A DNA stretch of 64,000 nt from an uncultured Marinoscillum sp. (GTDB lineage Bacteria; Bacteroidota; Bacteroidia; Cytophagales; MED-G16): positions 62,001-126,000 of the forward strand of contig CABYXZ010000001.1 of NCBI GenBank assembly GCA_902523065.1, written 5' to 3'. The translations under genes were made by a program, and so were the position numbers. Under the pieces are notes generated by a model that was given only the letters and a program-made list of their open reading frames with translations, was not told the origin of the DNA and ran no database searches. Below, piece by piece: positions 46,085 to 54,659 of the stretch (within the stretch, counting starts at the first letter, position 1; every line of letters starts with the position of its first letter).

Positions 46085-47122
46085 ATGAATAGTATTGATT
46101 TTAAAATCAAAAATCTTGCTAAAATATTTGATGGAAAAATTATTGGAGATGAAAAACTTATCATTAATGGAGTTTCTTCTATCGAAAATGCTAATGAAGG
46201 TGATATAACATTTCTCAGTAATAAAAAATATTCAAAATATTTAAATGAAACCAAAGCTTCTGCTATAGTTATAGATAGTTCATTTAGCATTCCAAAAAGT
46301 TCAAAAAAAACATTTCTACTAGTAAAAAATTCATATTTAACATTTGCACTATTACTTACTGAGGTAAATAAAAAAATTGGTATTGAAAAAATTGGTATTG
46401 AAAATCCTAATTTCATTCATAAATCCTCTAAAATTGGTGATAACATCTACTTAGGCGCATTTTCTTATATAGGAGAAAATGTTAAAATAGGAAATAACTC
46501 CAAAATTTATCCTTATTCCTACATAGGTAATAATGTAGAAGTCGGTGAGAACTCTATTATATATCCAGGAGTTAAAATATATGATAATTGTATTATTGGA
46601 AATAATTGTAATATTCACGCAAATTCTGTTATTGGTAGTGATGGTTTTGGATTTGCTCCAAATTCAAAAAATGAATATACAATGATACCTCAGATTGGAA
46701 ATGTCATAATCGAAGATAACGTGAGTGTAGGATCAAATACAGTTATAGATAGAGCAACTCTTGACTCAACAATTATTAGGAAAGGATCAAAACTTGATAA
46801 TTTGATTCAAATTGCTCATAATGTAATAATTGGAAAAAACACAGTTGTTGCAGCCCAGGCTGGAATATCAGGTTCAACAACAATAGGAAATAATAATTTA
46901 ATTGGTGGACAAGTTGGAATTGTTGGTCACCTTAAAATAGGTGATAATGTTAAGTTTGGTGCTAAAGCAGGAGTTATCAAAAGTATAAAACAAAATCAAA
47001 CTGTATTTGGATATCCATCAATGGAAAAGAATGAATTTTTAAAATCTTATATTATATTTAAAAAATTACCTGAAATCCAAGAGAGAATTAAAAAGTTAGA
47101 AGGTCTATTAAGCAGTAAATAA
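46085..47122 (+). CDS. lpxD: UDP-3-O-acylglucosamine N-acyltransferase
   Basis: The 345 residues comprise the N-terminal uridine-binding domain and a long left-handed beta-helix of hexapeptide repeats, with the catalytic histidine in QIAHNVIIG (His245). LpxD adds the N-linked acyl chain in lipid A synthesis using acyl-ACP. Residues around 97-106 carry a five-residue duplication (KIGIE twice). lpxC-fabZ follows one base after its stop. Confidence 0.95.
   Translation: MNSIDFKIKNLAKIFDGKIIGDEKLIINGVSSIENANEGDITFLSNKKYSKYLNETKASAIVIDSSFSIPKSSKKTFLLVKNSYLTFALLLTEVNKKIGIEKIGIENPNFIHKSSKIGDNIYLGAFSYIGENVKIGNNSKIYPYSYIGNNVEVGENSIIYPGVKIYDNCIIGNNCNIHANSVIGSDGFGFAPNSKNEYTMIPQIGNVIIEDNVSVGSNTVIDRATLDSTIIRKGSKLDNLIQIAHNVIIGKNTVVAAQAGISGSTTIGNNNLIGGQVGIVGHLKIGDNVKFGAKAGVIKSIKQNQTVFGYPSMEKNEFLKSYIIFKKLPEIQERIKKLEGLLSSK
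46371..46400 (+). repeat. Exact 15-bp tandem duplication inside lpxD
   Basis: Two perfect copies of AAAAAATTGGTATTG occur head to tail at 46371-46385 and 46386-46400. They keep the frame and add one KIGIE unit to LpxD at the junction between the N-terminal domain and the beta-helix. This looks like a recent slippage event. Confidence 0.8.
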
Positions 47123-47123
47123 A

Positions 47124-48518
47124 ATGAGAAACTTTCAAAGAACTATAAAAAATGAAGGTAGAATCAAAGGAATAGGTCTTCATACAGGCAAAAATGCTAA
47201 AGTCAAATTTCTACCGGCAGTAATAAATCATGGAATTAAATTTCAGAGAATTGATTTGCAAGATGCACCTATTATAGAGGCAGATGTTGACTATGTAACA
47301 ACTGTTGAGAGGGGTACAACTATAACTAAAAATGATGTAAATATTTCTACTATTGAACATCTCCTTGCAGCAGTTGTTGGACTTCAAATCGATAATATCT
47401 TAATTCAAATAGATTCAGAGGAAGTTCCTATACTTGACGGTAGCTCAAAGGAATTTATTGAATGTCTAGAAAGTTGTGATTTTATGGATCAAGATGCTGC
47501 AAGAAATTATATTGAAATCTCAGATAAAATTCTGTATAAGGATGATGAAAACAATGTGGAAATTGCAGCATATCCTCATAGTAACTACAGAATTACATGT
47601 ATGGTAGATTACAACTCTGAAGTTCTTGGAAGTCAGCATCACACACTAAATAAAATTTCAAAATTTAAGAAAGAAATATCGAAAGCAAGAACATTCTGTT
47701 TTCTCCACGAGATCGAACAACTTCATTCGAAAAACTTAATTAAAGGTGGTGACTTAAATAATGCTATTGTAATAGTTGATAAAGTTCTTAGTAAAAGAAA
47801 GTTAGATGAAATTTCTAAATTGATGGGAAGAGAAAGTGTTGAAGTTAAAGAAGAAGGCATATTAAACAACACCAAACTACAGTATAAAAATGAACCCGCA
47901 AGGCATAAGCTTCTAGATATTGTTGGAGATTTGGCTTTAGTTGGTAGACCTATAAAAGGACATGTTATAGCTGCAAGACCTGGGCATAAATCAAATGTTG
48001 AGTTTGCTAAAATCTTAAAAAAATCAATTAAAAATGGAAACCTTAATGCACCAAAATATGACTCAAGTCAAAAACCTGTTTATGGAATAAATGAAATAAA
48101 AAAAATTTTGCACCATAGATATCCTTTCTTATTTGTTGATAAAATAACATATCTTGATGAAAGTCAAGTTGTTGGAATTAAAAACGTAACTACAAATGAA
48201 CCATTTTTTAATGGTCACTTTCCTGAAAACCCAATTATGCCGGGAGTATTACAAGTAGAAGCATTAGCTCAAGTTGGAGGTATATTAGTGATGAACTCTA
48301 TAAATGATCCTGAAAATCATATACCTTACCTTGCTGGAATTGAAAAGTTCAGATTCAGGAAAATGGTTATACCTGGAGATACACTAATTATGAGATGTAA
48401 ACTTTTAGCTCCTATTAAAAGAGGTATTGCTAAAATGAGAGTAGAGGCTTTTGTAGATAACTATCTAGTCGGTGAAGGTAATATGACAGCTACAATAACA
48501 AAAAAAAATAATGAATAG
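47124..48518 (+). CDS. lpxC/fabZ: Bifunctional LpxC deacetylase / FabZ dehydratase
   Basis: A 464-residue fusion. Residues 1-300 are LpxC: GIGLHTGKNAKV, STIEHLLAAV with a zinc histidine, PILDGSS, and RHKLLDIVGDLALVGRP with the other zinc ligands, then GHVIAARPGH. Residues 315-464 are FabZ: HHRYPFLFVDKI, NGHFPENPIMPGVLQVEALAQ with catalytic His and Glu. It links lipid A commitment to the supply of 3-hydroxyacyl-ACP use. The fusion is normal for Bacteroidota. Confidence 0.96.
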   Translation: MRNFQRTIKNEGRIKGIGLHTGKNAKVKFLPAVINHGIKFQRIDLQDAPIIEADVDYVTTVERGTTITKNDVNISTIEHLLAAVVGLQIDNILIQIDSEEVPILDGSSKEFIECLESCDFMDQDAARNYIEISDKILYKDDENNVEIAAYPHSNYRITCMVDYNSEVLGSQHHTLNKISKFKKEISKARTFCFLHEIEQLHSKNLIKGGDLNNAIVIVDKVLSKRKLDEISKLMGRESVEVKEEGILNNTKLQYKNEPARHKLLDIVGDLALVGRPIKGHVIAARPGHKSNVEFAKILKKSIKNGNLNAPKYDSSQKPVYGINEIKKILHHRYPFLFVDKITYLDESQVVGIKNVTTNEPFFNGHFPENPIMPGVLQVEALAQVGGILVMNSINDPENHIPYLAGIEKFRFRKMVIPGDTLIMRCKLLAPIKRGIAKMRVEAFVDNYLVGEGNMTATITKKNNE

Positions 48519-49287
48519 CCAAAGTTCCATTAATCCTAAAGCAAAAATTGGTAAAAATACAGTAATCGAAGCTTTCAGTTATATTGATGATAATGTTATT
48601 ATAGGAAACAATTGTTGGATAGGAAATAACGTGACGATATATTCTGGAGCGAGGATTGGAAATAATGTTAAAATATTTCCGGGAGCAGTAATCAGTTCAG
48701 TTCCTCAAGATTTAAAATTTGATGGAGAGCATACTACTGTTGAGATAGGAGATAAATCGACAATTAGAGAATGTGTTACAATAAGCCGTGGAACTAAAGA
48801 TAGGTTTAAAACCACGATTGGAAAAAATTGCTTATTAATGGCATATAGTCATATTGCTCACGACTGTATAATAGAAGACAATTGTATAATAGTTAATGCT
48901 GTTCAAATTGCTGGTCATTCAATAGTTCAAGAATATGCAATTATCGGAGGAGGATCCTTGGTCCATCAATTTACAAAAATAGGATGTCATTCCATGATCT
49001 CAGGAGGATCAATAATTAGAAAAGATGTACCGCCATATTGTAAAGCTGGAAAGGAACCATTAAGTTATAAAGGGGTAAATTCAATAGGACTTAAAAGAAG
49101 AAATTTTAATCAGATTCAAATCAATCAAATTCAAAATATGTTTAGAATTCTTTATTTAGAGGGTAAAAATATTTCACAAGCTATAAATAAAATTTCTAAT
49201 GAAATTGAAGATTCAAAAGAGAAAGAAATAATATTGAAGTTTATAAAATCGAGTGAAAGAGGAGTTATAAAAGGAATATTAGACTAA
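48511..49287 (+). CDS. lpxA: UDP-N-acetylglucosamine O-acyltransferase
   Basis: The 258 residues are a hexapeptide beta-helix with the catalytic histidine in AYSHIAHDC and the C-terminal helical domain (NFNQIQINQIQNMFRILYL). LpxA carries out the first acyl transfer of lipid A synthesis. It overlaps lpxC-fabZ by eight bases, completing lpxD-lpxC/fabZ-lpxA. Confidence 0.95.
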   Translation: MNSQSSINPKAKIGKNTVIEAFSYIDDNVIIGNNCWIGNNVTIYSGARIGNNVKIFPGAVISSVPQDLKFDGEHTTVEIGDKSTIRECVTISRGTKDRFKTTIGKNCLLMAYSHIAHDCIIEDNCIIVNAVQIAGHSIVQEYAIIGGGSLVHQFTKIGCHSMISGGSIIRKDVPPYCKAGKEPLSYKGVNSIGLKRRNFNQIQINQIQNMFRILYLEGKNISQAINKISNEIEDSKEKEIILKFIKSSERGVIKGILD

Positions 49288-49291
49288 TAAT

Positions 49292-49894
49292 ATGAATATA
49301 AAGTTCGAAAATGTTTCAAAAAAATTTGGGGCTAAAAAGGTAATTAAAAACTTCAGTAAATCATTTAAAAGAAAAAAATATGCAATTGTTGGAGATAATG
49401 GATCAGGTAAGTCAACACTCTTACAACTAATATCAAACCTTATTACTCCAAGTGATGGAAAAATAATTTATTCCCTTGACGATATTGAAATTGATAAAGA
49501 ACTATTTATTAAAAAAATTATTTTTAGTGCACCTTATCAAAAGCTGGTTGAAGAGTTAACAGTAAAAGAGTTTTTAATATTTCATTATAAGTTTCGAGAT
49601 TATATAAAAAATCCACTTACGATCCTATCTGAGTTTGGACTTGAAAATTTTAAAAATACTCAAATAAAAAATTTATCATCTGGATCTGAACAAAAACTAA
49701 AACTATTAATTTCTTTTAATACAAAAGCTGATTTCATTTTACTTGACGAACCAACCACTAATCTCGACAGGAAAGGTATAACTATTTATACAAAAACAAT
49801 TAAAAAATATTCAAAAGATAGGGGAATTATAATTGCGACTAATAGAGAAAAAGATATCGTATTTGATGAAACAGAGGTAATAGAGTTAATTTAA
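49292..49894 (+). CDS. Orphan ABC transporter ATP-binding protein
   Basis: A 200-residue ABC ATPase with Walker A GDNGSGKST, a Q-loop (SAPYQKLVEELTV), signature NLSSGSEQKLK (variant of LSGGQ) and Walker B FILLDEPTTNLD. The switch histidine position reads IIATNRE, with asparagine instead of histidine. No permease gene is adjacent, and it sits four bases after lpxA. It could serve a transporter encoded elsewhere, such as a CcmA-type or unknown exporter; the substrate cannot be assigned. It overlaps the convergent SLC13 gene by nine bases. Confidence 0.85.
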   Translation: MNIKFENVSKKFGAKKVIKNFSKSFKRKKYAIVGDNGSGKSTLLQLISNLITPSDGKIIYSLDDIEIDKELFIKKIIFSAPYQKLVEELTVKEFLIFHYKFRDYIKNPLTILSEFGLENFKNTQIKNLSSGSEQKLKLLISFNTKADFILLDEPTTNLDRKGITIYTKTIKKYSKDRGIIIATNREKDIVFDETEVIELI

Positions 49895-51334
49895 ACTCTC
49901 CATCAAAACAATTGATTCCAAATCCCAAATCTCTGGCAAAACGAAACAGATATAAATAGAAACTATTATAATTGAAATAAAGTTCATCAATAAACCAGTC
50001 CTAATCATATCTTTAATTTTTAAATACCCTGAGCCAAAGACAACAGCATTTGGTGGTGTAGCTACGGGTAGCATGAAAGCACAGGATGCTGCAATAGTAG
50101 CGCTAATCATTATAATTAATGGATTGATACCTAATGAAATACTAACAGTTGCTAAAATTGGTAATATCATTGAGACTGTTGCCAGATTTGAAGTTATTTC
50201 AGTTAAAAAATTCACTGCCAAAACTATTAAAAGTATAATAAATATAACTGATAAGTCATTTAAGAGATAAGCCTTTTCACCAAACCATAATGCAAGCCCA
50301 CTTTCTTGCATAGCTGCTGCAACTGAAAGTCCACCACCAAAAAGTAAAATTATTCCCCAAGGTAGTTTAACTGAATCCTCCCATGTTATAATTTTTTGTT
50401 TTTTATCTTTTGACTTAAAAATAAATAGTAGAATAGCATAAAAAATTGCTATTATGGTATCGTCAATAAAGATTAAATATTTTTCAATCCCCTTCTTAAA
50501 TATTAATGAAATTATAAAAAGAAAAAAAATTGATAAAACAATAACCTCCTCATATTTTATTTCTCCTAATTTTTTTAGCTTTTCCTTAATAATATTATTA
50601 TTAATCTTTGATGATGAGGATATATCATATGAGAAATTTGTCAGATAAATCCAACAAATGAGTAATAATGAAATAGATAATGGGAAAGCCATTGCAAACC
50701 ACTCATCCCAATCTATTTTATAATTAAAAAATTGTTCAACATTAGATTGTAAAATTAAATTAGGTGGTGTACCAAATAATGTAGCAAAACCTCCAATTGA
50801 AGCAGAATAGGCAATACCAAGCATTAAGACTTTTCCAAAGTTGCTATTACTTAGGTTTTTTCTTAAAGAAACTTGAGATGCTATTGCAATACCAATAGGA
50901 AGCATCATAATACTTGTAGATGTATTAGATAAAAACATTGAAAGTATCGCAGTAGCTAACATAAATCCAAGGACCATTCTTTTTTTGTTTGTTCCAACAA
51001 AATAAATTATCAAAAGAGCAATCCTTTGATGAAGATTCCACTTTTCCATTGCTATGGCAAGAAAAAACCCCGCCATATAAAAGAAAATAATTTTATTTCC
51101 GTAAGCACTAGATGTTGATGATAAATCTAAACCACCTGTCAATGGAAATAAAACTAATGGAAGTAAAGATGTAATAGGAATAGGCACAGCTTCATTTATC
51201 CACCATGTAGCAATCCATATGACAGAACAAAATATAGCAAATGAATCATTCGACATCCCATCGAATGGACCTATATAAAAATAAAAAAATAAGAATAATG
51301 CAGGCCCTAATAAGATATTAAAACCTCTTAACAT
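49886..51334 (-). CDS. SLC13/DASS family sodium:anion symporter
   Basis: The 482-residue inner-membrane protein has about eleven hydrophobic spans and the two family half-motifs: GGFATLFGTPPNLIL in the first half and a run from ITSNLATVSM to LPVATPPNAVVFGSG in the second. SLC13 proteins take up dicarboxylates or sulfate with sodium, in keeping with a marine habitat; which anion is not determined. It lies eight bases downstream of a small lipoprotein gene. Confidence 0.93.
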   Translation of the reverse strand: MLRGFNILLGPALFLFFYFYIGPFDGMSNDSFAIFCSVIWIATWWINEAVPIPITSLLPLVLFPLTGGLDLSSTSSAYGNKIIFFYMAGFFLAIAMEKWNLHQRIALLIIYFVGTNKKRMVLGFMLATAILSMFLSNTSTSIMMLPIGIAIASQVSLRKNLSNSNFGKVLMLGIAYSASIGGFATLFGTPPNLILQSNVEQFFNYKIDWDEWFAMAFPLSISLLLICWIYLTNFSYDISSSSKINNNIIKEKLKKLGEIKYEEVIVLSIFFLFIISLIFKKGIEKYLIFIDDTIIAIFYAILLFIFKSKDKKQKIITWEDSVKLPWGIILLFGGGLSVAAAMQESGLALWFGEKAYLLNDLSVIFIILLIVLAVNFLTEITSNLATVSMILPILATVSISLGINPLIIMISATIAASCAFMLPVATPPNAVVFGSGYLKIKDMIRTGLLMNFISIIIVSIYICFVLPEIWDLESIVLMESLN

Positions 51335-51341
51335 TTTATGA

Positions 51342-51773
51342 TTATTGTTTCACAAAATCAAAAACCCAATTTCCTTCTTTTAAACCTCCAGAAACTGTGA
51401 AACTTGTTCTTAAAGTTGTTTGAGTCACAGATATACTCATAACTACATTATCGCTTCTCATTAATTTGCTTCTGTCACCATTTTGAAACTCCCAAGCACC
51501 AGAATTTGGCCATACATCGGCATCAATTGAATTTGTAGTTGAGTAATTACCACCAGATTTAGATGATCCAGAAAAGGTAAGAGTAATATTTTTAAAGTCA
51601 GAAACAACAGATCCATCTCTTACAGCAGATGTTTCATCTTTAAGAACCCATGTTCCGTTCAATAAATTTGCTTGAATGTCAAGTGGATCATCTACCTGTA
51701 GATCTGGTTGATCCATGCTATTGCAAGAAATTAGAATTAAAAGAAATAGTAAATTTTTAATATAAGTTTTCAT
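51342..51773 (-). CDS. Small lipocalin-like lipoprotein
   Basis: The 143 residues begin with a lipoprotein signal (LLFLLILISCNS, lipobox cysteine at 17). The mature part reads LLNGTWVLKDETS with strands ending AWEFQNGDRSKL and NWVFDFVKQ, a pattern seen in small lipocalin-like lipoproteins of Bacteroidota. Function unknown. It is upstream of the SLC13 gene and separated from the TonB receptor by a terminator, so it probably starts its own transcript. Confidence 0.75.
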   Translation of the reverse strand: MKTYIKNLLFLLILISCNSMDQPDLQVDDPLDIQANLLNGTWVLKDETSAVRDGSVVSDFKNITLTFSGSSKSGGNYSTTNSIDADVWPNSGAWEFQNGDRSKLMRSDNVVMSISVTQTTLRTSFTVSGGLKEGNWVFDFVKQ

Positions 51774-51823
51774 TTAAATAACTTTTAACAAATGTATAGT
51801 ATAAAATTTAAATTTTAAATAAA

Positions 51824-51851
51824 AAAAGGTCATCAATATTGATGACCTTTT
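51824..51851 (-). terminator. Rho-independent terminator after the TonB-dependent receptor gene
   Basis: A perfect 28-bp palindrome (14-base arms, AAAAGGTCATCAAT and its complement) lies 18 bases beyond the receptor's stop. Read leftward, the G/C-containing stem is followed by a run of T residues (complement of the A tract at 51821-51827). It should end the receptor mRNA before the lipoprotein gene. Confidence 0.85.
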
Positions 51852-51869
51852 AATTTACAGTGTTTAGTA

Positions 51870-54518
51870 TTAGAAGTTCAACTTAAGTGAAAAGTTTGTA
51901 GTTCTTCCCCAACCTGGAAAACCTTCAGCAATGCCAACACCATTATCATCGATACCTCTAGACCAGTAGATATTATCTAATAAATTATAACACTGTACCT
52001 GGAAATATGCTCCAACATTACCAATATTAAATCTTGCACCTGCTCTTAAATCCATGACACCATAATTATCCATTTGGTATGGTTGGAAGTTTGAGGCACC
52101 TGGATCATCTCTATCTGAAACATCGTAATCTGAGTAGAGCTTAGAATTATATAGGTACTGACCACCAATATCAATAACTTTACTAATTTGATATCTTGCA
52201 GTAATTCCAAGTTGATTTTGTGGATGATTACCAACATATAAACCACCTGAATAAATATTTACGGTTGTTATAGTTTGATCTCCGTCACTTCTCAACTCAC
52301 CAACTACATCATTAGCCCATTTCCAATCACCAAGAGATACTATACCACCTAAGTCAAAGTTTGGATTAGGTTTAGTATTAAACTCTAACTCAATTCCTTT
52401 ATGAAGTGCATCTTGTCCTCTTATTGCTGATCGTGTTGCTACACCATTTATAGTAACTCTAGGTGATAGCAAACCTTTATCAATCCATTTTGTCATGTAA
52501 CCATTTATTTTCATTGAAAAATATCTAGATCTGTAACCATAACCAGCTTCTATCGATCTTGCCTTCTCATTCTCAAGAGGATCAACAACTACGTTTTGGT
52601 AGTTAGTGAACACAAAGTTAAAAAATGGTGCTCTTGAAAAAGTTCCTCCGTTTAGATAAAAGTTACTTGCATCATTGAAATTAAAATTAAAACCAGCCTT
52701 TAGGTTGTGACCAGTTATATTAACTTTTCTAGATTCTTGAGCAGTACCTCCATTTTCAGTTCCTATATAATTCATTCTATCAACTCTTACGTACTGAGTT
52801 CTAGAAACTGAACCTGCTAGGAAGGCTGAAACCTTATCATCGCTATACTCTAGCTGACCATGTAAACCAGCGTATCTATGGATACCATCATTATCGTAAG
52901 CGATTCTTTGATTTTCAGGAGTTTTAACAAAAAATAATGAAGTTCTATTCTCATGAGGATATTTCATGTGATCTCTGATCCCTCCATCTCCAAAAGAGGA
53001 TAATGCTGAGTTTCTGCTATAATCTACAGTATATTTATATAGTTCCGTCCAGTGTGATCCACCTAATAAATCTCTAACTTCCCTAAAATGTTCTCCTCTA
53101 TAAGTTCTTGCGTCAACACCGACAGTAAGAGATAAATTATCACTAAACTCATGTTCTAGATTAGATAAAATACCATACCACTTGTGGTTATTCACTGAAT
53201 TTCTAAGAATAAGTGATGAACCCTGTGTTGTTGCAAGACCGTAGCTTGCTGAACCACCTTGGTTTGCAACATTATCAGAAACAACTGCACCCCAATTAAT
53301 TAAACCATCATCTGTTCTGTCTTGATTACCATAATAACGGCCATATGATCCTAAAGGACCTGAACCACCACCTTTTCCATAAGAAGCATATACCGAGGTA
53401 TTAAGTGATGTGTTATCATCAATATTGTAATAATGGTTTAATACAATATGAGGTTTGTGATAATAATTATTTCTTCCATTAAGCTCTTCTCCATCAAGAT
53501 ATCCCCAATCTCTATTATACTTGTGTCCATACTGATCAACCTCAGACTGAGTTAAGTACTGATCTCTCTGCCCATGCTTTTGTGGAGCACCAACTGCAGT
53601 AAGAACTAAAGAATTATCTTTATTAAATTCTTTTGCAATTGATAGAAAATAAGTATTGGCGTGTACATAAGAACCGTCTACATATCCCTTTCCATCCGTC
53701 CTAGAATATAAGAATGATACAGCCCAGTCTCTTTTAGTTCTTCCTGTATTATAAGAAAAAGTTTCCTTGAACTGACCGTAGTCAGAAACCTGTTGCATGA
53801 AAGTACCACCTTTTTTAGACTCAATCGAATTTGTAACAATATTTATTGTTCCACCAATTGAACCAATTGCTAATTTAGAGACACCAAGACCTCTAACAAC
53901 TTGCATCTGTGAAGTAACATCTCCAAGACCATTCCAGTTAGACCAGAATACTCTTCCATTTTCCATATCGTTTACAGGAACACCGTTTATCATAACTGTG
54001 ATGTTTTCCTGAGCAAAACCTCTAATGTAAACCCTTGAGTCTCCTACTCCACCACCTTCTTTAGATGTGTAAACACCTGGTGTCATTTTGAGGAGCTCAC
54101 CAACTTCCTGTGTACCAGCATATTCCTCTACATACTGTTTTGAAACATTGGTATAAGTTGAAGGAGTCTTTCTGTCAATACTAACATCAGCAGTAACCCT
54201 AATCTCATCGAGTGTAAGGTTAGTTGACGTCATTTGAATATTTCCAAGATCACCACTATTTGCAATCTCAACGTCTTCATATCCTATGTATGATATAAGA
54301 ACAACATCAGATGTTGAGGCATTAGTTGAAAATGAAAAAGAACCGTCTAAACCGGTAAATGTACCATCAGTAGTCCCTTTTATTGACACATTCGCACCAA
54401 TTAATGGCTCATTCGTTGTGCCATCAACTACGACACCTGATACTAATGATTGCGAAAAAGAAGTGAATGAAAAAAAGAAGACTACAAAAAATTGTAATAA
54501 AATTTTATAGTTTTTCAT
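51870..54518 (-). CDS. TonB-dependent outer-membrane receptor (SusC-like N-terminus)
   Basis: At 882 residues it has a signal peptide (ending near FTSFSQ), a carboxypeptidase-like regulatory domain (LVSGVVVDGTTNEPLIGANV), a plug domain (YVEEYAGTQEVGELLKMTPG, IRGFAQENITVMINGVPVND, GSIGGTINIVT) and a 22-strand barrel ending in TTNFSLKLNF. It imports a ligand with energy from TonB. No SusD gene is adjacent, so it is not a classic polysaccharide-uptake pair; the ligand is unknown. It has its own strong terminator. Confidence 0.94.
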   Translation of the reverse strand: MKNYKILLQFFVVFFFSFTSFSQSLVSGVVVDGTTNEPLIGANVSIKGTTDGTFTGLDGSFSFSTNASTSDVVLISYIGYEDVEIANSGDLGNIQMTSTNLTLDEIRVTADVSIDRKTPSTYTNVSKQYVEEYAGTQEVGELLKMTPGVYTSKEGGGVGDSRVYIRGFAQENITVMINGVPVNDMENGRVFWSNWNGLGDVTSQMQVVRGLGVSKLAIGSIGGTINIVTNSIESKKGGTFMQQVSDYGQFKETFSYNTGRTKRDWAVSFLYSRTDGKGYVDGSYVHANTYFLSIAKEFNKDNSLVLTAVGAPQKHGQRDQYLTQSEVDQYGHKYNRDWGYLDGEELNGRNNYYHKPHIVLNHYYNIDDNTSLNTSVYASYGKGGGSGPLGSYGRYYGNQDRTDDGLINWGAVVSDNVANQGGSASYGLATTQGSSLILRNSVNNHKWYGILSNLEHEFSDNLSLTVGVDARTYRGEHFREVRDLLGGSHWTELYKYTVDYSRNSALSSFGDGGIRDHMKYPHENRTSLFFVKTPENQRIAYDNDGIHRYAGLHGQLEYSDDKVSAFLAGSVSRTQYVRVDRMNYIGTENGGTAQESRKVNITGHNLKAGFNFNFNDASNFYLNGGTFSRAPFFNFVFTNYQNVVVDPLENEKARSIEAGYGYRSRYFSMKINGYMTKWIDKGLLSPRVTINGVATRSAIRGQDALHKGIELEFNTKPNPNFDLGGIVSLGDWKWANDVVGELRSDGDQTITTVNIYSGGLYVGNHPQNQLGITARYQISKVIDIGGQYLYNSKLYSDYDVSDRDDPGASNFQPYQMDNYGVMDLRAGARFNIGNVGAYFQVQCYNLLDNIYWSRGIDDNGVGIAEGFPGWGRTTNFSLKLNF

Positions 54519-54593
54519 ATATAAAGTAAAGTTTAACTAATTAAGCACGAATCTAGTTAAAATATATTACTAAATCCTTAAGCCTATATTATC

Positions 54594-54621
54594 TAAAGTT
54601 TATTGACTTCAATAAACTTTA
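54594..54621. repeat. Perfect 13-bp inverted repeat between divergent genes (candidate operator)
   Basis: TAAAGTTTATTGA, a two-base CT spacer, then the exact reverse complement TCAATAAACTTTA. It lies 75 bases before the receptor gene's start and 38 bases before the ATG at 54660, in the 141-base gap between the two divergent genes. Its size and position suit a dimeric regulator binding site; an attenuator hairpin is less likely, as there is no T run. Confidence 0.6.
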
Positions 54622-54648
54622 ATGGTGCTAATTTAATTAAAATATATG

Positions 54649-54656
54649 TAAATTTG
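54649..54656 (+). promoter_or_regulatory. Possible -7 box (TAAATTTG) upstream of the unknown gene at 54660
   Basis: TAAATTTG matches TAnnTTTG but lies only three bases before the ATG, which would make the transcript leaderless or start inside the gene. No -33 TTTG is seen. Support is weak. Confidence 0.3.
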
Positions 54657-54659
54657 AAT

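Noticed and set aside
47124-48518. LpxC-FabZ fusion as a novel bifunctional enzyme
   Set aside because: The fusion is a well-known feature of Bacteroidota, so it is used here as a taxonomic marker only.
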